A DNA stretch of 64,000 nucleotides from Selaginella moellendorffii (GCF_000143415.4 NW_003314295.1:871038-935037); one strand, 5' to 3'. Shown: positions 1-11,815, counted from the first letter of the stretch. Notes: generated by a model not told the origin, from the sequence alone. Program-made: numbers and translations.

Positions 1-1383
1 TCGTAAAAAACATGAGAAGAGAGTGGAAAAGGAAGAGGAGCTCGAGAAAGGGCATCAGCATCAGCCATAAAACTCCTTGAGCGATGAACAACATCAAAAT
101 CATATATCTGAAGCTTCAAAGCCCACTGAGCAGTACGACCAACCAGGTTTTTCTGCTTCAATAATGAAGTAACGGCAGCATGGTCACCTTCAAGTAACAT
201 CCGAGAACCATGTAGATATAAATGAAGTTTTTCGAAACCCCAAACTGCTACTAAACACTCTTTCTCTATCGTAAAGTAGTTCATCTCCACTTGTTGTAAT
301 GTACGGCTTATATATGCAATGGGATGGCACTAACCAAGCACACTCAAGCTTTTTTGCATCAACACTCTTCCAAGACCAATGTCAGAAACATCCACGCATA
401 AAATAAAAGGTTGAGTGTAGTCAGGATATGCCAAAACCCGAGGAGTCGTCAATAGCTCTTTGAGATCCATGAATGCTCGCTCACAATCCGGAAACTAGAT
501 GAAAGATGACGTTTGTCACTTTAGCAACGCTTGCAATGGTGCAGTGCGATCAGAAAAATGATCCACAAAACAATCGAGATACTGCACCTTGCCCAAGAAG
601 CATTGCATATCATTTACACACTTCGGAGTAGGGAACTTTAAAACAGCCACAAGTTTGTCAGGATCAATTTGCAAACCCTCACGAGAAATACGGTACCCAA
701 AATAAGTTGTGTCCTTGGACCCAAACAAGCACTTCGACCGCTTCAGCTTTAGACTAACGTCGCATAGCCGATCCAACACTTTATAAACATCACGAACGTG
801 CTCTTCCCACATCCCCTCCGAGTGGATCAAGACATCATCAATGAAGTCAGCAATCACCTCTGGCATATCGCAAAGAACCTCGTCCATCATCTGCTGAAAA
901 GTTGCTAGAGCATTGTTCAAACCAAACGGCATTACCAAGAACTTGTACAATCCAAATGGTGTACGAAAAACAGTTTTAGAAATATCTTCTTCGGCCATCG
1001 GTACTTGCTAATACCCAGAAGCAAGATTTAGCTTGGTGAACCAACGACTTCGCCCTAGACGATCTAAGATATCAGCAGTGTGAGGAAGAGGGTACACATG
1101 AGGGATCGTCACTTCATTTAACGGACGATAGTCGATGTAGAAACAAATACTCCCATCAGGCTTCGTCACAAAATGAGGTTCACATGCCCAAGGACTTCGC
1201 AACTTCCAAATAACACCCTTCTCCAACATCTTCTTGACGTTTGCACGTAAAATCTTGATCTCCTTGGGTGACTGACGACAAATAGGAACCTTGATTAAAC
1301 AAGCATCCCCAGTTGGAATCAGATGATGTGTGGCAATCTTGGCCCCAGATGATAGGTCAAATTCAAATAGATCAGAATACTCC
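1..1383 (-). mobile_element. Ty3/gypsy copy 1, pol part (RNase H and RT), decayed
   Basis: On the minus strand this encodes the middle of a Ty3/gypsy polyprotein. The RT palm is at 516-998, with the catalytic FIDDVLIHS motif, and 1008-1229 holds the upstream RT segment with YIDYRPLNEVT. RNase H sequence continues to the left edge. The same proteins are encoded by the nearly complete copy at 54165-59138, which is my reference. A tryptophan codon in the GYWQVPM motif is now a stop near 1009, and other stops break the frame, so it is a dead copy. It is interrupted at 1383 by the element at 1384-9083 and resumes at 9089. The 3' LTR lies outside the window. Confidence 0.93.
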
Positions 1384-2023
1384 TGTGAGACACAAAATCC
1401 CTAGGCCCCAAAGTGGAGCCAGAAGGGCGCCACATGGTAGTGGCCGAAGCGAGAGCCAAACGAGCGTAACACGTTTGGACCAAAAGCTCCGACTTGAAAA
1501 GTCAAGAGCGGGAGTGGAACTCCCAACGAAGTGCTCGAGGAACGAGCACGAAGCGAGCAAAAGGCGAGGCTCCAAAAAGGGACCCAAAAGGACCAACACA
1601 TGACACGTGGGAGTGTCCGAGATGGACTCGAGTTGGAGTCCGAAGTGGAGTCCGAGATGGACCCAAGTTGGAGTCCGAAGTGGAGTCCGAGATGGACCCG
1701 AGTTGGAGTCCGAAGTGGAGTCCGAGATGGACCCGAGTTGGAGTCCGAAGTGGAGTCCGAGATGGAGTCCGAAGTGGAGTTCGAGGTGGACCCGAGATGG
1801 ACCCGAGTTGGAGTCCGAAGTGGAGTCCGAGATGGAGTCCGAGATGGAGTCCGAGGTGGACCCGAGATGGACCCGAAATGGAGTCCGAGATGGACCCGAG
1901 ATGGAGTCCGAGATGGAGTTCGAGATGGACCCGAGATGGACCCGAGATGGAGTTCGAGATGGAGTCCGAGATGGAGTCCGAGATGGAGTCCGAAGTCGAG
2001 ACCGAGACCGGGACCGAGACCGG

Positions 2024-2055
<32 letters not shown>

Positions 2056-3152
2056 TCGGGACTGAGACCGAGACCGAGGCCGAGGCCGAGACCGAGCCCG
2101 AGCCCGAGTCCGAATCCGAGTCCGAGTCCGAGTCCGAGTCCGAGTCCGGAGCCTGAGAGGGTGAAAGCCCAAAGCGTTCGTCTCCCAGACCCTGGGGGGT
2201 TTGGTGAGCTCCAAAAGTATAGTAGGGGGAGGACTGCAGTGGAGCCAGTTTGGCCAGGAAAGGCCAGTTTGGCCCAGGAAGGCCGGACCCAGTGTTGGGT
2301 GATGAGCTGCCCACTGGGAAGTCCAAGACTAGAGTGAACACAGACCGACAAGCGGGGTAGCTTGGTGAAGTGTTCAAGAGCCGGCTCTAGTTCCCCCGGG
2401 AGATCGACTGGCCGATGCTCCCAGTCCAAGTGTGGGTGGCACTACCTACTTGGATACCAGGCGTGGCTCAACGGAACCTCGCTCTAAGCCCATGGCTAGA
2501 GCACCTAAAGGCGAAAGGTGGGGAGAGTACCCAGGTGGCTCGCGTAAGGCCACGGTGTTCCGAAATGGTGTCCCGAAGTCCCAGACTGTGGAAAGGAAGA
2601 GGGGTAGCCCTCTGGTGGGGTGACCAAAGACACAGTCACACAGTGAGGAAGTCCTCGAGGATAGTGGGACTTAGTGGTAGGGCCAGTGGGCCTTGATCCA
2701 GTGGCAGTGTTGGCGAACACAGCCAAGGACAGAAAGGGACTTGGTGGGGACCGGAACAGAGATATTGGGGAAGGCTATTCCCCATGTCTGTAGGCATCCT
2801 AAGGATGTTAAGGAGTGGATCTGGGATGATCCCTCATGGACGGATGACCCAGTCTTTGAGAGACGGGATTGGAATGCAGGTGGTGTTGGACCACCAGTGT
2901 GACCAAGGTAATTGGGCATAGCCTTAGCGTAACGGGCTGATACGTTGGTGGTACCTTGGGGTGTCGATCATGGGATCGGACACGTGGAGCACTTGGACCA
3001 AGTGCTAAGGTTGAGTGGCATGGATGCCATTCTCGGGGCTAGCAAGCCCCAAGTCCTAAGTTGGACTTATGGAGGTTGTGAATGAGACTCCTCCAAGTGG
3101 TCAGAGGTGTGGTTAAGTGACTAAAGTAGAATGGAAAAATTAGTCGCTTACA
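1384..3152 (+). repeat. 5' LTR of the LARD-like element
   Basis: 1,769-bp LTR. Its first 230 bp are unique, 1615-2152 is a hexamer-based minisatellite, and the 3' part is rich in short palindromes such as GCACTTGG/CCAAGTGC and GGGGCT/AGCCCC. It matches 7315-9083 base for base apart from one visible substitution. Confidence 0.95.
1615..2152. repeat. Hexamer-based minisatellite inside the 5' LTR
   Basis: About 540 bp built from 6-bp words (GGAGTC, CGAGAT, GGACCC, CGAAGT), first as 12-mers and then as CCGAGA and CCGAGT runs. None of these words produces stop codons in any frame. The array therefore creates six overlapping open frames of 150-340 codons rich in Arg/Ser/Pro or Glu/Ser, which should not be called genes. 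The copy in the 3' LTR is at 7546-8083. Confidence 0.95.
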
Positions 3153-3155
3153 ATT

Positions 3156-3167
3156 TGGTATCGGAGC
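3156..3167 (+). other. Primer-binding site of the LARD-like element
   Basis: TGGTATCGGAGC starts 3 bases after the LTR end. It differs by one base from TGGTATCAGAGC, the usual plant PBS complementary to the 3' end of initiator Met-tRNA (established). This supports reverse transcription from the plus-strand transcript. Confidence 0.8.
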
Positions 3168-5637
3168 TGTTCCTTAGTCCGACTTTTATTGGTGCTCAAG
3201 TATATCACCACTAGTGTTGGCATCGGAAGGTCCGAGGAGTGGGCCTATCCTTGAGGAGTAGCAAGTCGGGAAGACATGGCTCTCCATTACAGTTCATGTG
3301 TGAACTTGTAGACGAGGTGGTGGATAGAAAAGGGCCAATAATGGAACGACTTTGGGATCTTGGGAACAGTATATGGTTTTCCTCAAAGAGTTGAGGATGT
3401 GATCCAGATGAGCGTTTGACTTAGCAAACTGGCTAATGTAGTTGTGGTAAACAACTACAGTTGGGATCACGGGAAAGATAAAGACTCCAAAGCAATAAAG
3501 GAGTCACAAGATTTTCCTCATATAGTTAAGGTTGGTGCTCATGAATGTGAGACCAGAAGTAATGACCGTGGGAGGTCAAATACGGAAGAGGACTCAAGTC
3601 CTTGAAAAGGTAGCCGGGGCTACCTCTAATAAATGCTGGAACAATCCAAGGAGTTGGGGGTGTATTAAGTGGATGAGTTGGTGTTCTCATCACATGGACA
3701 AGTAGTCCTAAGGGGCAAAGGTTGCCCCCAGAGAACAAAATCAAGTGTCGGAGTAACACTTGTGAAAATAGTCCTTTTGAGTAGGACAGGAATGCAAGAA
3801 GTGTATTCCAGTGAGCTAGTGCCTCACAAGTAGGACCTTATGGGTCTGTGGATTAACCAAGTCCAAAACTGCTGGATGACTCAAGTAGAGTCAACGAATG
3901 GTCCTAAAAGGACTAATGGAAGCATTTGGACTGAGGTGTGTTGTACCCCACAAAGGATGGGGGGGGATCATAGGATCCAAGGATGAGAACAGAGGGTATC
4001 TCATCGATGGCAAAATGTGCCATGCTAAAGTTATGGGAAAGGTGTTCCCAGAAGAAAACAACCTTGACATAAAGTTGTGTGTGACCTCTATGGTGCAGTG
4101 CTAACGGATGGTTGGCATGAGAAAGAGCGGTGTTGGTCTTGGCAAAGACTTAGACACGAAGGGAAATGTCATAGAGGTAGACTCGTGGAGCCGATGGTGT
4201 GGAGACACCAAATGTGCCAAGGTGTGATACCTTGAGGCTATGTTGGTGGGTTCATGAGAACCCCTTGCCAAAGGAATCCCAATGGAAATGGGAATAGCAT
4301 AGCCTAAGCTGCAGAGCATGCAGTTGGAGTGTGGTGACCCAGATAATGATGGAGGTGTGAAAGCACCAAGCAATGAGTTGTAGGACTTGACAACTATGAG
4401 GCAACTAAGCAAGAGGTGCAAAATAACTGGTTAAACGGGTAGAAGGTAGCTACCCAAGACTTCTTAATAGCATAGGGAAGTTGGATATACCCTTACGGGG
4501 GATAAGTTGCTTGTGTTGCGATATAGTAAGTCAATGTCATAAAAGGAAATACTCATTGTCAAAAAAGCCATCATTGGGACACCCGAACACTCTAGAACAC
4601 CAGAAGGTGGTGTTTGATGTCGCGAGGGCAATGGATAAAGCCCAAGGGACTAAGTCCTTAGCGAATGATGGATAGAAGGTGCTATCCAAATGTCCAAGGT
4701 TGCGGAGACAGGAGAGGACTGTCTACCCGAGTTGGACAAAGCCAAAAATGGAATTTTGGCAAGGCTAGTGATGGGCATGCAAAGGCCCATAAGCAACAAT
4801 GTAATCCCAGTGTGTGGGATTATAAGGTGAGCATACCCGGATTGAGGAACCACTCCCTAGGCTATTGGGTAGGTTCATCCCTAAGAATACTTGCTAAAGC
4901 ATGATAGAAAGTGCAAAGTTATCCTCCTGGTCTGGAGGAGAATGACTAAAGGAAAGGTGTGAAGCCAAAAAGCAAGAAGTAAGGGGATAGAACCGAACCG
5001 TAGGAATCAAAGGGCATAACCAAGGTTGGTTATGCCAGCTGGGAGTGGAGAATCAAGTGGGGGCTCGAGGGTGTTGCTGCTAGCAACCGTGATGCCAGGG
5101 AGAGTCTAAAATATGGAATTGTCCATGTTAGACTATGTGGCATTTGGAAGGCTTGCAAAAAGGGAGGCCTTAGCAAGCTGAGGGACAGAGTTCCTTCAAG
5201 GTTCCCAAAGACGATTCTAGGTAGCTTAGTACCTAGAAAGGCCAAGTGTAAATGGTTCATGGAACGCGCGAAATCAGAGTGGCGCAGCAGAAGCGTGGTC
5301 TTGAAGCTTGCCATGAGGCAAGGCTATCAAGGTTAGGGAAGTAGTTCCCGAGTGTTCAAAGAGAGGGCTTTGAACGAAAGTCGATGGTCAAGGACTTTCA
5401 CGCTTATGCAGGAACCATGTTACAGTGGTCGGAGGACTTGCCAAGCGAGATTGGCACGTCGGGGGAACAAATACCCTAGTTGAAGGTGATAACTTCAAAA
5501 AGGGTGGGCCATGGGGCCGAGCATGGAGGAGTCCATGCATGATCACAGACATGTCAAGTGAGAGGACTTGGCAGTGTGGAGGAACTAGGTTCCTAAGCTG
5601 TGATCTGTAGCGCGCTTTAAAAATAAGTTGGTGCACC

Positions 5638-5788
5638 GGCGTGGGGAGTCACGCCAGGCATCTTGTGTGATGCCGTCCGTAGATGCATATACGGAGGTTG
5701 GGTTCGAGTCCCGACCCTCTAGTGCTTGGGTTCGAGTCCCAAATCACTAGGGCGTGGTGATGGTTTGGAATATGAGGACACTCATATT
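5638..5788 (+). other. Cluster of six consecutive hairpins, two with tRNA T-arm geometry
   Basis: Stems in order: 5638-5643/5650-5655; 5657-5662/5669-5674; 5676-5681/5690-5695; 5696-5702/5710-5716; 5726-5730/5738-5742 enclosed by 5721-5724/5745-5748; 5769-5776/5781-5788. The fourth and fifth have the 7-nt loop TTCGAGT on a G-rich stem, the form of a tRNA T-arm, and contain GGTTCGAGTCC (5701-5711 and 5729-5739), a perfect Pol III B-box match. No acceptor stem or anticodon arm fits around them, so these are not tRNA genes. Confidence 0.8.
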
Positions 5789-7070
5789 TCGGTGATCATG
5801 GACTCTCAGTGGGGAGACTGGTTTGGGCACACCGGCAAGCGAGGGATGCCTCGGAGTCGTGATGCACGGTTAGATTGCTTAGTGTGAAAGCTCGGCATAT
5901 CTAACTTGAACGCTTTGGTGCGAGTGGCACCAAGGACGTGGTGAGTGAGATGGGGACACCTAATCTCAGTTGCTATGGACCCTTGGCCGGAAGGGCTGGC
6001 TTGGGCGCACCGCCAAGTGTGGGGGATGCCCCCGGGGTCGTAGTTAACAAATTAAAGGTCTGGAAGACCTAGTACCTATTGGCAAACCTGTTAAGGTGCC
6101 GAGGTGAGATCACTAGGTGATCTTGTGGCTAAATAAGGACAAGGTCCTTGTTTGGGTTAAGGAATAAGGTTCCTAGTTCAAAGTGTTGATTTGAACTATT
6201 GATGATGGTGTGGCTTGGTCAAGGTGACCAAGTGGGAAAAGCACCCTAGGGAAATGAGCTATGTCATTGCGATGGCATACTGTGTCCAAGGAAAGTAGTC
6301 TCTAAAGAGACCCATGGGAGGGTCACAAAGTTGGGCCGTGGATAGAGCCCACAGCAGAAGATGCTAAAGAGACTTACTAGGGGCGAACACCCTAGTCTTG
6401 GCAAAGCAGAGCCTTTGCTATGGAATCACAAGAATACCTCAAGGAGGGAGGTAAAGATTCGATGTTGCTTGGTGCAACAATCAACGGATAGGAGCAAAAG
6501 ATGAGTGGCCAAGATAGGGCCGTGGAATCCCTTGGAAGGAATCCAAGTGACAAAGTTAGGTGAGGAACACTAATGTGTTGGACGCTAACAAATTCCGGAA
6601 AAGGAAGTGTGTTTCCAAGGATGAATTCCGAATTGCTCTGATTTGGCGAAAGTGGAAGCTCCAAGGGAGGGAGCGGTAAGGTAGCCAAATGATAGGGCCA
6701 TGGACAGCCCTAGCACAAAGTATGATAAATGGAACTTAGTGCCCAAGGTGGCACGAAATAGAAGAGAGGATGATGGTGCCCTCAAGTAATGAGCTTCCTA
6801 GGATGGGGAAGTGGAGTTGCACAATCTGTGCAATGCAAGGTGTTGGAGACACCTAGGAAATTGACTTCCAAAAGTCAAAAGAGTAAAAGTTCCAAGGTGC
6901 AAACGTTCAATAGATGGAAATTGAGACTACTCGAGAAGGAGTAGCGGGATTGACTTAGAGAAGGGTCTCTAAGAAGTTTAGCGAGAACTAAACCAATAAA
7001 AGGAGAGAACCACTATATGTGGTCCAATCAGTCTCTAAGTTGGAGAGACTACCCTCCTTAGAGGATAGGC

Positions 7071-7205
7071 AAGGCATGGTGAGCCTTTGGTGTCAAACCA
7101 TTGAGGCATATGCAAAAGGCATGGTGAGCCTTCAATGTCAAACCATTGACGAATATGGAGAAGGTATGGTGAGCCTTCAATGTCAAACCATTGACAAATA
7201 TTGGC
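7071..7205 (+). repeat. 45-bp tandem repeat, three copies
   Basis: Copies start at 7071, 7116 and 7161, each opening with AAGG(C/T)ATGGTGAGCC and containing GTCAAACCATTGA. It sits close to the 3' end of the internal domain. A T-then-A-rich run (7250-7262) follows. Confidence 0.85.
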
Positions 7206-7314
7206 TAGGTGCCAAGGATGGAAATGGTAACACATGCGAGTGTTACTTTAAAAAAAAAAAAACATGGTTTACCGTTCGATGAGGACATCGAACTTCGTCT
7301 ATGGGTGGTGGAGT

Positions 7315-9083
7315 TGTGAGACACAAAATCCCTAGGCCCCAAAGTGGAGCCAGAAGGGCGCCACATGGTAGTGGCCGAAGCGAGAGCCAAACGAGCGTAA
7401 CACGTTTGGACCAAAAGCTCCGACTTGAAAAGTCAAGAGCGGGAGTGGAACTCCCAACGAAGTGCTCGAGGAACGAGCACGAAGCGAGCAAAAGGCGAGG
7501 CTCCAAAAAGGGACCCAAAAGGACCAACACATGACACGTGGGAGTGTCCGAGATGGACTCGAGTTGGAGTCCGAAGTGGAGTCCGAGATGGACCCAAGTT
7601 GGAGTCCGAAGTGGAGTCCGAGATGGACCCGAGTTGGAGTCCGAAGTGGAGTCCGAGATGGACCCGAGTTGGAGTCCGAAGTGGAGTCCGAGATGGAGTC
7701 CGAAGTGGAGTTCGAGGTGGACCCGAGATGGACCCGAGTTGGAGTCCGAAGTGGAGTCCGAGATGGAGTCCGAGATGGAGTCCGAGGTGGACCCGAGATG
7801 GACCCGAAATGGAGTCCGAGATGGACCCGAGATGGAGTCCGAGATGGAGTTCGAGATGGACCCGAGATGGACCCGAGATGGAGTTCGAGATGGAGTCCGA
7901 GATGGAGTCCGAGATGGAGTCCGAAGTCGAGACCGAGACCGGGACCGAGACCGGGACCGAGACCGAGACCGAGACCGAGACTGAGATCGGGACTGAGACC
8001 GAGACCGAGGCCGAGGCCGAGACCGAGCCCGAGCCCGAGTCCGAATCCGAGTCCGAGTCCGAGTCCGAGTCCGAGTCCGGAGCCTGAGAGGGTGAAAGCC
8101 CAAAGCGTTCGTCTCCCAGACCCTGGGGGGTTTGGTGAGCTCCAAAAGTATAGTAGGGGGAGGACTGCAGTGGAGCCAGTTTGGCCAGGAAAGGCCAGTT
8201 TGGCCCAGGAAGGCCGGACCCAGTGTTGGGTGATGAGCTGCCCACTGGGAAGTCCAAGACTAGAGTGAACACAGACCGACAAGCGGGGTAGCTTGGTGAA
8301 GTGTTCAAGAGCCGGCTCTAGTTCCCCCGGGAGATCGACTGGCCGATGCTCCCAGTCCAAGTGTGGGTGGCACTACCTACTTGGATACCAGGCGTGGCTC
8401 AACGGAACCTCGCTCTAAGCCCATGGCTAGAGCACCTAAAGGCGAAAGGTGGGGAGAGTACCCAGGTGGCTCGCGTAAGGCCACGGTGTTCCGAAATGGT
8501 GTCCCGAAGTCCCAGACTGTGGAAAGGAAGAGGGGTAGCCCTCTGGTGGGGTGACCAAAGACACAGTCACACAGTGAGGAAGTCCTCGAGGATAGTGGGA
8601 CTTAGTGGTAGGGCCAGTGGGCCTTGATCCAGTGGCAGTGTTGGCGAACACAGCCAAGGACAGAAAGGGACTTGGTGGGGACCGGAACAGAGATATTGGG
8701 GAAGGCTATTCCCCATGTCTGTAGGCATCCTAAGGATGTTAAGGAGTGGATCTGGGATGATCCCTCATGGACGGATGACCCAGTCTTTGAGAGACGGGAT
8801 TGGAATGCAGGTGGTGTTGGACCACCAGTGTGACCAAGGTAATTGGGCATAGCCTTAGCGTAACGGGCTGATACGTTGGTGGTACCTTGGGGTGTCGATC
8901 ATGGGATCGGACACGTGGAGCACTTGGACCAAGTGCTAAGGTTGAGTGGCATGGATGCCATTCTCGGGGCTAGCAAGCCCCAAGTCCTAAGTTGGACTTA
9001 TGGAGGTTGTGAATGAGACTCCTCCAAGTGGTCAGAGGTGTGGTTAAGTGACTAAAGTAGAATGGAAAAATTAGTCGCTTACA
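7315..9083 (+). repeat. 3' LTR of the LARD-like element
   Basis: Same 1,769-bp sequence as 1384-3152, with one visible difference (T at 7982). The hexamer array is at 7546-8083. The last base is followed directly by the target duplication ACTCC (9084-9088), where gypsy copy 1 resumes. Confidence 0.95.
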
Positions 9084-9088
9084 ACTCC

Positions 9089-10847
9089 TTCATGAGCCGG
9101 TCAACTGCTGCAACACAAAGATCGTCAGAGGGATCAGAAAAGGGAAGAGCCAAACAAGACGGAAACATAGGAGGAAATAGTGGGGGGACAAAAGTAATGG
9201 AAGAAGAGGTAGAAGTAGAGGGATGAAGAGGTACAAAAATGAGAGGAATAAATGAAACATAAAGAAGTATGAGACAAGGGGGAGAAGCCTCAAAGTCACA
9301 CTAGGCATGATTGCGCTACAACCAATCCATACCAAGGTTGAGGTCAAAAGCTTGACTCGGCACCACCCGCAAGGACTGCAACTCAAGCTCGAGATTGCCC
9401 ACACGCACAACCAGGTCCGCCTCATCCTGTGCATATGCATGTATACGGCCGTTGCCATAAAGAATGAAAACTGGTTCCACCGCACGACGCAAGTGTAAAC
9501 GGCAACGTGTGGCAACAAGTCAAGCAATAGAAGATAAACTTGAACCTGTATCAACCAACATGGAAAGAATAATAGGAGATCTTTTGTTATAAAAATGAGC
9601 TTGGAAAGTAAACACTGGATGAACCGGTGCCGAGTGAACCCCTTGATGATACTCCTGAAAGAAAGATGGAGGGGTCATTGACTTATTCGCGCAAGGTCCC
9701 TCCATTACTCGTGCGATTCCTCGTTTCCCGAATGCATCGTGATGTCTATACCTTCCACTACAACAGCACCAACAGGACGTTATTGACGCCAAGGTGTCCA
9801 CCCAAGAAATGAAAGTCGCCAATCCGGAAACGTCGACAACGCCAATAAGTGTGCCCAACTTCATCACATGCCCAACAGCAAACGTCATGGCCATAACCAT
9901 GTCCTCACCCTTGTCCTTGGATTCGAGTAGCAACAACATCAACCTCCATTGGAACAGGACCATTGCCTATAGGAAGAGGAACAGAAGGACGGGCAGCGAG
10001 AAGTGGAAGAAGTGACGTCTCATAACGTTTTGCCAAGTGAAGTGCATTGTCAAGGGTGGCTAGAGCAAGTGCATGCATAAGTCCAACAAAATCTTGACGA
10101 AGTGCTGGCCACAACATTCCTAACTTGATTCACTCCAACATATTTGGCTCCACACAAAGCAAAAGACTTCGGAAATGAATGCTAAATTGCATCATTGATT
10201 CAGATGGCCTTTGGTGAAGACAATGCAATTGTTGGAAAGCATCATCACAATTATTGGCATGACCGAATGCACATTTGAAGACGTCTGGGAGAATACTCCA
10301 ATCCCCACAAGTGGCTGCGCTCAAACCATTGTACCACTGCAACGCCGTCCCTTGGAGACACGTGGGAAACTCACACAAATGTCGAGTATCATCCCAAGAA
10401 TGATATGTGGCAATCACCGTGAAGTGATCGAACCAATGGTACACATCATCCCTAGGATTCCCGTGAAAAAATTCCAGCTGAACGCGAGGATTGGCACCAA
10501 AAGCAAGAGGAGTTGTACCATGTACCGTGAACGCCACCATCAATTAAGTTTGGTTGTTCAATTGCAAGCACATAACATCAAAAAATTATACCAACTACTA
10601 CTCTAGAGTCAAAGGAAAATTGCTAATCTACCATGAAGATGAACGAAAAGGAAAGAGCAAAAGAAGAGAAATGACAAAAGCTAGAAGGAAATGGAGATCT
10701 AGACAATGCAAAAAAGCTAAAGGGAAAGAATAAAAGAAAGGAAATGGAAAAAACTAGATTTAGATAATGCAAAAGTTAGATTTAAACCAAAATCCCAAAT
10801 TTAAACACTCTTCAGGGACAATCAAAGGTGCTTCTCAACTCCACCAA
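9089..10847 (-). mobile_element. Ty3/gypsy copy 1, protease, gag and leader
   Basis: Continuation of the copy broken at 1383. On the minus strand it encodes the retropepsin (DTGSSLSS near 9540), gag (about 9800-10600, with the stretch WFDHFTVIATYHSWDD) and the gag leader. Frames are broken by stops. The frameshift heptamer GGGAAAC (complement at 9723-9729), the gag stop and the downstream complementary arms match copy 2. The in-frame TAG in the gag leader is also shared with copy 2 (near 10600). Confidence 0.92.
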
Positions 10848-11023
10848 TGTGAGTGCATGAAATATAGAAAGGGAATATAAAAAATGTGCATATTAATTAG
10901 CCCAAAAACCCTAGCTTATATACAAAAGCGAGTGGTCCAGATTGAAATCAATTTGACAGTTACCAAAATCCCACTATGCTAATATTAGTATATGGCATCA
11001 TAGCCGTACACTTGGCCCTCATA
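10848..11023 (-). repeat. 5' LTR of gypsy copy 1
   Basis: Reverse complement begins TATGAGGGCCAAGTG and ends GCACTCACA. It is about 80-90 % similar by eye to 54165-54338 and retains the segment deleted from the 3' LTR of copy 2. The canonical first bases TG have decayed to TA. Confidence 0.85.
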
Positions 11024-11815
11024 ACACCTGAATATAAAAAACTATTGATTAAACACTAACACTTTATATTCTTTTGCCTAACTACAAATATAGTTTACTA
11101 GCATATAATAATACTATGGAATATCAGTTTTTGAATTTATAGTTTGTATCTAATATATAGGTTTTACTGTTCTTAAAATCTTATTGTTTACTTTTAAGAA
11201 CATTAATGTTACTTAGAGCCAAACAATTCTAAAAGTATTAAATCTTAGTGTTATATACTTATTCATATTCTAAGTAAAAACATTATTTAATATATATAAT
11301 ATAAATTTTATAGATTCTTAACTTATACTTTGCATCTAATATCTATAAAAGTATTTATTTTTAGCAATTCATATTTTACTTTTTCCTGAGTTAAGTATTA
11401 CTTTTCTTAAAATCTTAGTGTTTTAATATATTCATATTCCCAAGAACATGGTCTATGTTATATTGTGTATATATATAAAAAATTATATGAAATTATTGAT
11501 TTTTGTGCTCATCTGGCATTTGTCTAGCATTAATGTTTTACATATATTCAGAAGTCACAATACAGCATTTGCTGGGCAATAGTAGTTATTTAAAAAGAGA
11601 CTGTTACAGAGTTCTAGTAGGTTATAATAATATTCCTCATAATAATTTCTAGCTATTTGGGAGTGAACTAAAATAAAACATCTACCAAAAAGAGTAATAA
11701 ATATCTTTATTTTCGAATGGTTTTTAGGTTTAAAGATTGTTTCTACTAATCTTGATTAAATGTAAAAGTGCAATTAACTACTACTTATCTTAAATTAATG
11801 AATATGAGGAATAAA
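11024..11815. other. AT-rich intergenic stretch, nothing recognised
   Basis: Separates the repeat block from the gene island. No ORF, repeat or RNA motif could be supported. The right end serves as the 3' flank of the JmjC gene. Confidence 0.6.

Larger units (their letters stand above)
3153..7314 (+). other. Non-coding internal domain made of serial short hairpins
   Basis: No frame is open beyond about 105 codons and no retroelement domain is recognisable. The sequence is instead packed with perfect inverted repeats with short loops. Examples (arm/loop/arm): 3608-3615/3618-3625; 3712-3718/3722-3728; 5013-5023/5026-5036 (11 bp, 2-nt loop); 5216-5223/5230-5237; 5354-5361/5368-5375; 6107-6113/6117-6123; 6174-6182/6190-6198 (9 bp); 6214-6221/6225-6232; 6861-6867/6872-6878. 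Many follow each other without a gap. Because both strands contain the palindromes, transcript polarity is taken only from the PBS. A purine-rich stretch near 7303-7313 could be the polypurine tract. Confidence 0.85.
1384..9083 (+). mobile_element. Young non-autonomous LTR retrotransposon (LARD-like)
   Basis: Two direct terminal repeats of 1,769 bp (1384-3152 and 7315-9083) bound a 4,162-bp internal domain. The LTRs begin TGTGAGACAC and end GTCGCTTACA. The 5-bp target duplication ACTCC is present at 1379-1383 and 9084-9088. I see only one substitution between the LTRs (C at 2051, T at 7982), so the insertion is recent. A primer-binding site resembling the complement of initiator Met-tRNA follows the left LTR. 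No frame of the internal domain encodes gag, protease, RT, RNase H or integrase, so it must be mobilised by another element. Long LTRs with a large non-coding interior fit the LARD class (established category). It is inserted in pol of gypsy copy 1. Strand follows the PBS position. Confidence 0.93.

Noticed and set aside
1372-2429. Six overlapping ORFs of 150-342 codons in the LTR (and again at 7243-8360)
   Set aside because: All are by-products of the stop-free hexamer array. They are low complexity, occur on both strands and have no protein-like features.
5631-5750. tRNA gene at the GGTTCGAGTCC motifs
   Set aside because: T-arm geometry is present, but no acceptor stem, D arm or anticodon arm can be placed.
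7071-7205. CRISPR-like array (45-bp periodic repeats)
   Set aside because: Only three direct tandem copies without unique spacers, in a eukaryotic retroelement.
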